NCBI GenBank assembly: GCA_903884655.1
Contig: CAISFO010000092.1
Coordinates: 1-48,016, forward strand
Length of the DNA stretch: 48,016 nucleotides
DNA from: an uncultured Holophagaceae bacterium
GTDB taxonomy: Bacteria; Acidobacteriota; Holophagae; Holophagales; Holophagaceae
Reading direction: 5' to 3'
Shown here: positions 38,010-45,413 of the stretch, piece by piece
How positions within the stretch are numbered: position 1 is the stretch's first letter
Layout: each line of letters starts with the position of its first letter
Notes under the pieces: generated by a model
The model's database searches: none
Seen by the model: only the letters and a program-made list of their open reading frames with translations
What the model was told of the DNA's origin: nothing
Made by a program: the position numbers and the translations under genes

Positions 38010-39362
38010 ATGATGCGAATCGCCCGTTTTCTCCTCCCCGCCCTGCTCCTGGTCCTGGCCGGGGGGTGCCACAAGAGCTCCAACCACGCCTCAGACCCTG
38101 GCACTCCGCCCACCATCACCTCGCAACCTGTCGATGTGAGCACCGTCGCCGGCCGCCCCGCCCTGTTCGTAGTCGGCGCCCAGGGCGCCCCCGTGCTCCG
38201 CTACCAGTGGGCCAAGGTCCAGGTGGACAGCACCGGGAAGATCATCCCCAATAGCGGCGTGGCCATCCTGGGGGCCATCAGCGCCTCGTTCACCCTGTTC
38301 GACCCCCAGCCGACGGATTCTGGAAACTACGCGGTCACCATCACCAATCCCAACGGCCACCTCGACAGCTATGCCGCTGTCCTGAAGGTGGCACCCGCCC
38401 TGGCCTTCACCGCCCCCGTGGGCGTCGTCTCCGATGCTGCCGGCAATCTCTACGTCTCCGACCGGGCCGATCACGCCATCTGGAAGGTGGACGCCTCCAA
38501 GCATGTGAGTCTCCTGGCTGGAGTCCAGGGGGTTCCCGGTTCCGTGGATACGGCCCCGGGGGTCACCGCCCTGTTCCGCAATCCCAGCGCCCTGGCCCTG
38601 GATCCCACCACCGGGAACCTGCTGGTGGCCGATACCGGCAACAGCACCATCCGGCAGATCGCCCCGAACGGAACGGTCACCACCCTGGCCGGCACGGCCG
38701 GCATGCCCGGGGCGGTGGATGCCAAGGGCGCCTTGGCCCGCTTCAATGCTCCCTCCGGCCTTGCCGTCGTGGTCAACGGCGGCGTCTACGGCGGGGCCTA
38801 CATCGCCGATTCCCAGAACCATACGATCCGCTTCCTGGCGACCGATGGCACGGTTTCCACCTACGCCGGCATGGCTGGTCAGCCGGGACACACGGATGCC
38901 AGTGGCACCAGCGCCCAGTTCGATCAGCCCACGGGCCTGGCCCTGGCCGCCAGCGGGACCCTGTACGTGGCGGACTACGGCAGTTCCTGCATCCGGAAGG
39001 TCGCCTCAGGGGCTCAGGTCAGCACCCTCTCCGGCGTCGCCAACACACCCGGCTTCATCAATGGCGGCGGCACCATCGCCGAGTTCAACCAGCCGGCGGG
39101 CATCGCCCTCGATGCGACGGGGAACCTGTGGGTGGCCGATACCTACAACCACGTCATCCGGATGATTGCTCCGGACGGCACGACCAGCGGCATCGCCGGG
39201 GCTGGGTCCCTGGGCAATGCGGATGGAACCAACTCCACGGCCCTCTTCGACCTGCCGAGCGGGATCACGGCGGTCACGTCCTCGGGCAACCTGGTGGTGG
39301 CCGACACCGCCAACCACATGCTGCGCCAGGTCACTCCGACTGGAGTCGTGACGACTCTCTGA
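38010..39362 (+). CDS. NHL-repeat beta-propeller lipoprotein with Ig-like domain
   Basis: 450 residues. The lipobox LAGGC near residue 20 predicts lipid anchoring. Residues ~33-127 form an Ig-like fold (PTITSQPVDVSTVAGRPALFVV ... DSGNYAVTITNPNG). From ~130 there are five to six NHL blades of the form LAVDPTTGNLLVADTGNSTIRQI...TLAGT, typical of extracellular scaffold proteins in Acidobacteria. Function unknown; probably binds a ligand or partner at the surface. ATG 38013 is an equal start choice. A strong hairpin follows. Confidence 0.85.
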   Translation: MMRIARFLLPALLLVLAGGCHKSSNHASDPGTPPTITSQPVDVSTVAGRPALFVVGAQGAPVLRYQWAKVQVDSTGKIIPNSGVAILGAISASFTLFDPQPTDSGNYAVTITNPNGHLDSYAAVLKVAPALAFTAPVGVVSDAAGNLYVSDRADHAIWKVDASKHVSLLAGVQGVPGSVDTAPGVTALFRNPSALALDPTTGNLLVADTGNSTIRQIAPNGTVTTLAGTAGMPGAVDAKGALARFNAPSGLAVVVNGGVYGGAYIADSQNHTIRFLATDGTVSTYAGMAGQPGHTDASGTSAQFDQPTGLALAASGTLYVADYGSSCIRKVASGAQVSTLSGVANTPGFINGGGTIAEFNQPAGIALDATGNLWVADTYNHVIRMIAPDGTTSGIAGAGSLGNADGTNSTALFDLPSGITAVTSSGNLVVADTANHMLRQVTPTGVVTTL

Positions 39363-39386
39363 TTCGCTGCTCAATCCTGTTCAAAA

Positions 39387-39408
39387 GGGTCCCGCCGCGG
39401 CGGGGCCC
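39387..39408 (+). terminator. GC-rich terminator after NHL lipoprotein
   Basis: GGGTCCCGCCG pairs with CGGCGGGGCCC, followed by GTTTCCC. It lies 25 bases beyond the stop. The T tract is short. Confidence 0.6.
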
Positions 39409-39460
39409 GTTTCCCGTTCATCCGGGGATTCCGTGGACAGCGGCAATAGAACTGCATTTA

Positions 39461-39600
39461 GCCGGTGATGACAGTGATTTCGGTGATGGGGCCGTTTGTA
39501 AGGCAGCATGGGCTCCACCTAGGGGCGCCGGAAGCCGCCGAAGGCGGGCCCATGCGGCACCTGCCTCATCCCAATCACCGTCATCACCGAAATCACTGGC
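39461..39600. repeat. Palindromic (REP/MITE-like) element
   Basis: A 140-base imperfect palindrome. Perfect 17-base arms CAGTGATTTCGGTGATG (39472-39488) and its reverse complement (39582-39598), plus inner GCATGGGC/GCCCATGC (39506-39513, 39548-39555). The arms are built of 9-base units: left arm GGTGATGAC, AGTGATTTC, GGTGATGGG; right arm (minus strand) AGTGATTTC, GGTGATGAC, GGTGATTGG, so the order of the first two units is swapped. Both ends begin GCC. It lies in the convergent gap 39363-39724, which holds no gene. Confidence 0.7.
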
Positions 39601-39724
39601 AGAAGCTTTTCAGGGGTGGACCCAAATGCCCGCCATTTTCCTGTCTCCGTTGGATCACCTGACTCGATCCACGCTGTGGAAGTGCTCCCTGGAATCCCGG
39701 AAGAATCCCTTTGCAGTCCATCCC

Positions 39725-40189
39725 CTACCGGCGACGGTCCTCGTCCCGGCGGTCCCGGTCGCGCCGGTCGTGCTCGCGTCCTTCCTCTCGCCGCTCGATA
39801 TGACGTTCTTCGCGGCGTTCGACATGACGTTCCTCGCGGCGTTCCCGGACTTCCCTCCGCTCCATGGGCCTGCCATCGTGGCGCCAGTTCCGGTAGCGGC
39901 CCTCGGGCACCCGGATCAGGGCGCCGGGCACCCGTCGGCCTTCGATCCACTCGAAGCGGTCGCGGGGCGACCGGGCCCGGTACCAGCCGCCGGGGCGCCG
40001 GCACCAGTACCAGCCCCGGTGGAAGAACACTTCCTCGCCGAACCCCTCCACCACCTGGATGCCAGGCTGGATCACCACCAGGGGCGGGGCCACCGGCAGA
40101 CCCAGTTCGATCCGGACGCCCACCTGCGCCCGCGCCGGCAGGGCGCCCAGGAACACAAGGACCGCCAACGAAAATGCCTGCCTGTTCAT
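39725..40189 (-). CDS. Secreted protein with highly basic/acidic repeat tail
   Basis: 154 residues. Signal peptide (MNRQAFSLAVLVFLGALPARA), then a small beta-rich domain with tryptophan motifs (FHRGWYWCRRPGGWYRAR, FEWIEGRRVPG). The last 45 residues are almost wholly Arg/Glu/His/Asp, with imperfect repeats RREERHVE, RREERHIE, RREEGREH, DRRDRDRRDEDRR. The layout resembles small YXWGXW-like envelope proteins, but I cannot name the family. GAGG is seven bases before the ATG. The tail may bind metal or polyanions; that is a guess. Confidence 0.7.
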   Translation of the reverse strand: MNRQAFSLAVLVFLGALPARAQVGVRIELGLPVAPPLVVIQPGIQVVEGFGEEVFFHRGWYWCRRPGGWYRARSPRDRFEWIEGRRVPGALIRVPEGRYRNWRHDGRPMERREVRERREERHVERREERHIERREEGREHDRRDRDRRDEDRRR

Positions 40190-40372
40190 GATCGAACCTC
40201 CGGGGGAAACCTGGCCTTCGCTGCCTATGGACACCGGGATCAGCACCCAAGTTTAGCCCCGATGGGGTATGACGACAGGATGCGTCCAGATCCGGCCCGG
40301 TTTCAGCCAGATAGGGCGAGGGAGCTCCTGTGCGACAATCGCCGTAGGCAACCACTCGACACAAGGAACCCC

Positions 40373-40939
40373 ATGACAGCGCTGCCCGGAAAACCCCCCA
40401 AAAAGGAAAAGGTGAAGCGGCAGACTCCCGAGGAGCGCCTCGAGGCCCTGCGCTACAACCACATGATGTACGGCCCCACGGCCAAGGAAGTCCGGCCCGC
40501 CACCAAGAAGGTCAACTACGGCGCCTCCTACCTCAGCCACCCGAAATTCCAGGCCTTGATGACCGCGTTCAAGAAGGGGACCTCGTCCCAGTTCGATGTC
40601 AGCGACAAGGGCAAGTTGTGCACCATCGCCACGGATGGCACCAACCTCACCTTCAACGGCAAGACTCTCTACTACTCCCGCCAGTTGAACCGGCATGAGG
40701 ACAACTTGCTGCTGGACCGGACCGTGGCCGTACAGTTCCAGGCCACCGACGCCCTCGTGCACCTGGTTTTCGCCGTGCTGCGCAGCTTCCCCGAGTTCGC
40801 CACGCCCCCCTTCTACTTCCTGAATCACCAGTTCTACCAGGGCGCCGAAACCATGGAATCCGCCGCCGCCGACCAGGGCCCCAACCTCCTCATCGGCTCC
40901 TTCAAGCACCAGAAGGTGACGGAAAAGCCGAGGAAGTAG
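40373..40939 (+). CDS. Protein of unknown function
   Basis: 188 residues, soluble, no signal peptide. A lysine-rich N-terminus (GKPPKKEKVKRQTPEERLEALRYNHMMYGP), a mixed middle with TDGTNLTFNGKTLYYSRQL, and a C-terminal part FQATDALVHLVFAVLRSFPEF. I recognise no family. AAGGA lies five bases before the ATG. It has normal high-GC codon use and lies just left of the accessory Rhs region, so it is likely resident. Confidence 0.7.
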   Translation: MTALPGKPPKKEKVKRQTPEERLEALRYNHMMYGPTAKEVRPATKKVNYGASYLSHPKFQALMTAFKKGTSSQFDVSDKGKLCTIATDGTNLTFNGKTLYYSRQLNRHEDNLLLDRTVAVQFQATDALVHLVFAVLRSFPEFATPPFYFLNHQFYQGAETMESAAADQGPNLLIGSFKHQKVTEKPRK

Positions 40940-40980
40940 GCACGAGAGGAAGGACCGCAGACATCCAGGCAGTTGACGGC

Positions 40981-41147
40981 ATGCTCCTCACCCTCCGCCA
41001 CCGGGCCCAGGCCATCCTCCGCGAGGCGGGCTGGGCTATTCAGCCACCGCCAGTGATCTGGTCGCCGCGCATGGCGCGCTGCGCGGGGCTGTTCGTGGTG
41101 GAGAAGGATTCGCGCGGCAAGTGGCACCCCGAGATCCGGCTATCGAT
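40981..41147 (+). pseudogene. Truncated SprT-like gene, N-terminal remnant
   Basis: The first ~55 codons (LRHRAQAILREAGW, WSPRMARCAGLFVVEKD, GKWHPEIRLS) read like the N-terminus of a SprT-like zinc protease family protein. After RLSI the sequence changes character; no HExxH follows and the frame wanders to 41403 in non-coding-like sequence. The break marks the left edge of the inserted Rhs region. The family call rests on the pattern of a short fragment. Confidence 0.5.
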
Positions 41148-41386
41148 ACAAGGGCAATCTCCGATCCCCACGAGCCTATCGGTGCTCAACTCACCCGGTC
41201 ACGCACTCTTGCCGGAAAGACACGATTCAGCGAGGAACCAAAGAAAGGGCCCCTTGGATGAGTCCCTTTGGAAACATTGTGGGAAGGGGGAAGCCGCTTA
41301 TCTGGAACTGACGAAAAGCGGGGGAGGTCTTCTCACGAACACCGGCAGGGGATACGGGAGTAAGACTAAGAGGCGCACCCTTACTT
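41148..41386. other. Non-coding junction stretch
   Basis: Between the broken gene and the candidate immunity gene. I see no ORF with coding character and no clear terminal repeat or target duplication. Composition is intermediate between the GC-rich left side and AT-rich right side. Confidence 0.4.
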
Positions 41387-42016
41387 TTAGCGTGATGCCT
41401 TAATCAAAGAAAAGAACTCCGACAATGCGGGATCTTTGGCATCGCCAGGAATATGGATTTGAATCTTCTTTTTTGATTTTGAATAATGAAAATTTAAATC
41501 AATTTTTTTATAGCCGCCCAACAAATATAAACAAAACTCCTTCATAGAGATACCTTTTCTTACTGTTTCATCAGAATCAACAATGACCCCTTCCGCCATT
41601 TGACCCACATCTTGTTCCGGCAAAAGCACACCAGAAACTAAAATCCTGAACCTTGAAACAATTTTTCGATCACCCAAATCCAAAATCATTTCAAGGGGAG
41701 TAGCAACCAATGCTTTGGTGTCCAAATCTGGACCCCTGAAATCATCCCAAGGAATACCATCCCATTCCTTGTCCAAATCTCCGATGAAAATTCCAAGTTT
41801 AAATCTATCGCTTTTTGGCATTCCAGAAAAATACAATGTTGCATCTCGTGATTTCATTCCATCTGAGGCTGAACCTTTTGCCTGGACGAGCATTCTTCCA
41901 GAGGATGCTTCCGGATACCCAGACTGAACTCTTTGCCAGCCGAGCGAAGCTGAAGCGCCTGAAACCCCAACACACACTACACAACAAGCAGCTATATTAG
42001 AAATCAACATTGGCAC
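41387..42016 (-). CDS. Exported AT-rich protein, candidate Rhs immunity protein
   Basis: 209 residues from GTG 42016, which has GGAG seven bases upstream; ATG 42010 is close behind. The N-terminus (LISNIAACCVVCVGVSGASA) looks like a signal peptide. The body alternates beta and charged segments (YFSGMPKSDRFKLGIFIG, MKEFCLYLLGGYKKIDLNFHY). No family recognised. It starts 21 bases after the Rhs stop on the same strand and is the most AT-rich gene in the window, with the toxin tail. Position, composition and export suggest immunity against a periplasm-acting toxin. That is inference. Confidence 0.6.
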   Translation of the reverse strand: MPMLISNIAACCVVCVGVSGASASLGWQRVQSGYPEASSGRMLVQAKGSASDGMKSRDATLYFSGMPKSDRFKLGIFIGDLDKEWDGIPWDDFRGPDLDTKALVATPLEMILDLGDRKIVSRFRILVSGVLLPEQDVGQMAEGVIVDSDETVRKGISMKEFCLYLLGGYKKIDLNFHYSKSKKKIQIHIPGDAKDPALSEFFSLIKASR

Positions 42017-42037
42017 GTCATAACTCCACAAATGATT

Positions 42038-45000
42038 TTATTGAGGAAACAAAATGACACGGTAGTTATCGGCATTTGAATTGTAGCTTTTATTATTTCC
42101 AGATCTTAATGTGCTACTCGTGACCCCTTTGGACCCTTTGTACTGGTCTTTTAATGTAAGAGACTTTCCTTTGACAAACCCATTTTTAAACCCAACATGC
42201 CCTTTCCCATGTTCAGACCGGTACCGGCCATTGTCGTACAACGTACCAACGAGTGTTCCATCCGGTGTATTTTCATCAACTCTTGGGCCTTCCCTCAATT
42301 GCCCTGTATTCGGCATTCCAAATGACTTGGGGAGATCCGTACAAGTTCCTGTTCCATAGATTTTATCAAATGGAATCAGTTTGAGATCCACGACGAGGGG
42401 CTTTAACTCTTTGGTGCTTTGGGTAGAACTCTTGCTGACAACCTCTACCGTCCCAGAAGCTACCCATTCTTTTCCGTCGAATGTATGTTCTTGGCCATTC
42501 AAGGTCTTTTTATCACCCCTCTTTGGGTTATTGGGCATGTTTGGATTATTCGGATCATTCGGGTCTGTCTTGCTGCCTCTTCCGGTTCCAGCACTTAATG
42601 GACCGAAACCACTTCCCCCGATCTGCTGCATCTGTCCATGATCATCAGAGAATCCCTGGAAGGAATCCACTACTGCCCATGACGATGAAGCCTCCGCTGC
42701 ACGTCCTTCTGGGTCTGTACAAGTGACAGGGTTATTGGTCACGTAGTTGTAGAGATTCCACGTCTCCGGGTCCTCGAATAGCTGATCGTACGCCGGATCT
42801 GGCTGAGCGAACTTCCCATACGTAGGCAGGTAAGTTCTAGCCTGCATGTAGATGGCATCCGTGTCCGTGTCATCCTCATGGTTCGTGTAGCGACGAAGAG
42901 ATTTCTCGCCATCCTGGCCGAAGCGCTCTCCGAATGGCAGATTCTTGGCCCGTCCTTGAACGACGCCATTGGGGTCCACCACCATGTTGGGACTTCCCAC
43001 CTGATCGCTTTGGATGAAGAAGGTCCCGTAGGGCTTCTCCTCGCAGATGAGCTGTCCGAACCCATACACTATGGAACGTTTCCACGTCAGTGGACTGGAG
43101 GAGGCGGGACCGACCCACACGCTGATGGAGGCGGTGCTCATTCCAGCGGCGTTGGTGGCCGTCAGGGTGTAGGTGGTCGTGGTGGTTGGCGAGATAGACA
43201 CCGAACCACCTGTCACAGTTCCGATGCCGGAAACAGAAAGGCTCGCGTAGTTCGATATGCCCCACTTCAGCACCGCGCCCTGTCCAGAGGAGAGCTGTCC
43301 GGGCGTGGCCCAGAAGGCCTCGATCACGGGTTTCTGGAGCACCGATATGGTAACTGTCCGTGTGGAAGCCCCGATAGCGTTGGTTGCCGTCAGGGTGTAG
43401 GTCGTACTCACGGCTGGGGTGACAGACAGGGTGGTCTGGCTGATTACGTTCATCACTACGGGTGCGCTGGGCCCCAGGGATGGCGTCGCCGTGACCGTGA
43501 GGGATGTGATGGGTGTGAGGGCGTTGTTCGTCACGGACCACCGTAGGGTCATCCCCTGGCCCACATTCAAGCTGGTGGCATCGCCGCTGAAGCTTCCGAT
43601 GGCCGGGAAGGTCACCACCGTTTGGGACACCACTCCATAGGCATTGCTCACGCGAAGAACGTAACTGGTCGGGGTGGTGGAAGACGCGAGCGAGACAGAC
43701 CCGCTGGCGGACACCGTGCCGTAGTTCGTCAAGGTGAGGTTCCAGGATGGATCCACTCCGTTGGCGCTCCATGTGAGGGTCCAACCCGTCGCGCCACTTC
43801 CACCATTGGGTGTACCCACGAGGCTCAACACCGGAACCGCCTTCACGGTCACGGTGAGGGTGCAGGTTTTGGCACTGTAGCCCGTGCAGGAGGCAGTGAG
43901 CGTCACGGTGAATGTGCCGGTCGTCGTGTAGCTATGAACCGCCGAGGTCCCCGTGCTTTTCAGCCCATCCCCGAAAGCCCAGGACAAGATGCTGTTTGTG
44001 CCCGCAAGGGAGGTATCCGATCCCTCCAGAAAAATCCGCTGCCCCACCCAGACCGTCACATTCCCAGTGGGATCGACAATCACCGGGCGTGTGCTTGGCA
44101 GGAGGCTTGCAGCTTGCATGGTTGGGGTTGAAGCCTTCAGTGCGGCACCCTTCACAGCTGCCGCCTTCTCGAATTCGGCCAGCGGTTCTCGGCTGAATCC
44201 GTAGACGGTATATTGCACGCTGCCGTCCGCCCTCATGCGCTTGAATCGTAGGCCCTCCGCATCAAGCAGGAAGGTGGTGCCATTTTCACGTACGACCCGG
44301 CTGGCTGCGTCATATCCCCAAGTGGTAAGCGTATCCACGTCATTCACTGGCGTCAGCACTTCCGTGATCCGACCATAGTTATCGTACTTCGCGCCAGTGG
44401 AGACAGTGCCTTGTGGCACTCCAGTCTCAGGGTCCACCAAGGTGATCTGGGTAGGCAGGCTGTTGGTGGCGTCGTAGGTGGCGTTCCAGGAGCGGACGCT
44501 GGCGGGTTTGGCAATCCCGGTGAGACCTTGAGTGTACTTATAGCGTTCCAGGTTGCGGTTTCCGTAGCGGTCATAGCCATAGGTCTGCTCCATCACCTCA
44601 CCATGCAGGCCCACCACATGGCTGAAGGACAGCCTTTGAAGCGGGTCATAGTCAAACTGGTCTGTGCCACGATTGACCATGAGTCCGCCAACGGTCCAGG
44701 TGATGTCATTCGACTGTGCGGGCGAGGCATTGGTATGCGTGACATTGCGCAACTCACCCATGACCGTCTTGGAAGAAGTGGTAGTAGAGGCGGTACCGCT
44801 AGTGCCAAAGATGAGCAGGGTGGTGAAGGAACTGCCCGACACATCATACTCATAGTTCATGAGCGCCCGCCGGTTGGCCGCCACGGAGGCATCATCGAGG
44901 TAGAGTTCCTGCGGCCGAACGAACGCATCGTATTTCAGGGTCGCCGTGCGTGCGGCCTGCCCGCCTCCGCTTGGATAGGTCAGCGTCAGGGGGTTGCCCA

Positions 45001-45340
45001 GGGCGTTCAGGGTGCGCGATACCGTAAATGGCACGCTGCCATCCGAGATGGTTTTCGATTGGATGCGCCCCATGCCATCGAGCATATATGTCTCGGAATA
45101 GGCCCCGTAGGGTTGCGTGTCCGTGATCAACGAGGGAACGAAATAGGTGTCGTTATAGGTGATCACCCTCTTGCTGGACAAGGTTTGGCTGCTGCCCTGG
45201 GTGGCCGTCAGGACCGAGGGCCGCAAGTGACCATCCAAATCCGTGGTCGAGACGGTGTTCCGTGTCCTTCCGGTAAGCCTGCCCAAAAGGACATGTTCTT
45301 TCAAAGAACCGAGAATTCCACCATGTGCAATGCCTTCCAT
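42038..45340 (-). CDS. rhs: Rhs-family polymorphic toxin with PKD/Ig insertion and papain-like C-terminal domain
   Basis: 1100 residues. Residues ~30-390 are Rhs/YD repeats (YDRYGNRNLERY, WGYDAASRVVREN). Residues ~415-745 form a PKD domain (WAFGDG...HSYTTTGTFTVTLT) and three Ig-like domains ending in TTYTLTATNA-G. Residues 755-880 are the Rhs core (FFIQSDQVGSP, YGKFAQPDP, NLYNYVTNNPV), ending at DPEGR. The C-terminal 220 residues are AT-rich and differ in composition. Their end (C1000 in GTCTDLPK, REGPRV, GTLYDNGRY, H1048 in GKGHVGF, DQYKGSKGV, SNADNYRV) matches the BPSL0067-type NlpC/CHAP-like fold, a likely peptidoglycan amidase. There is no delivery domain, and the frame is open without a ribosome site to a stop at 45374, so the 5' end may be lost. 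Confidence 0.85.
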   Translation of the reverse strand: MEGIAHGGILGSLKEHVLLGRLTGRTRNTVSTTDLDGHLRPSVLTATQGSSQTLSSKRVITYNDTYFVPSLITDTQPYGAYSETYMLDGMGRIQSKTISDGSVPFTVSRTLNALGNPLTLTYPSGGGQAARTATLKYDAFVRPQELYLDDASVAANRRALMNYEYDVSGSSFTTLLIFGTSGTASTTTSSKTVMGELRNVTHTNASPAQSNDITWTVGGLMVNRGTDQFDYDPLQRLSFSHVVGLHGEVMEQTYGYDRYGNRNLERYKYTQGLTGIAKPASVRSWNATYDATNSLPTQITLVDPETGVPQGTVSTGAKYDNYGRITEVLTPVNDVDTLTTWGYDAASRVVRENGTTFLLDAEGLRFKRMRADGSVQYTVYGFSREPLAEFEKAAAVKGAALKASTPTMQAASLLPSTRPVIVDPTGNVTVWVGQRIFLEGSDTSLAGTNSILSWAFGDGLKSTGTSAVHSYTTTGTFTVTLTASCTGYSAKTCTLTVTVKAVPVLSLVGTPNGGSGATGWTLTWSANGVDPSWNLTLTNYGTVSASGSVSLASSTTPTSYVLRVSNAYGVVSQTVVTFPAIGSFSGDATSLNVGQGMTLRWSVTNNALTPITSLTVTATPSLGPSAPVVMNVISQTTLSVTPAVSTTYTLTATNAIGASTRTVTISVLQKPVIEAFWATPGQLSSGQGAVLKWGISNYASLSVSGIGTVTGGSVSISPTTTTTYTLTATNAAGMSTASISVWVGPASSSPLTWKRSIVYGFGQLICEEKPYGTFFIQSDQVGSPNMVVDPNGVVQGRAKNLPFGERFGQDGEKSLRRYTNHEDDTDTDAIYMQARTYLPTYGKFAQPDPAYDQLFEDPETWNLYNYVTNNPVTCTDPEGRAAEASSSWAVVDSFQGFSDDHGQMQQIGGSGFGPLSAGTGRGSKTDPNDPNNPNMPNNPKRGDKKTLNGQEHTFDGKEWVASGTVEVVSKSSTQSTKELKPLVVDLKLIPFDKIYGTGTCTDLPKSFGMPNTGQLREGPRVDENTPDGTLVGTLYDNGRYRSEHGKGHVGFKNGFVKGKSLTLKDQYKGSKGVTSSTLRSGNNKSYNSNADNYRVILFPQ

Positions 45341-45413
45341 ACCATAAGCGGCTTCAAGATCTGAAGGCTTCCATTACACTGGGCGTCCTCTCAATTCATC
45401 GAGTTGTTGGGGC

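Noticed and set aside
39128..40372. N-terminal 415 residues of a 603-residue plus-strand ORF
   Set aside because: They cross the NHL gene, a terminator, the palindromic element and the antisense of the basic-tail gene; the true gene starts at 40373 behind AAGGA.
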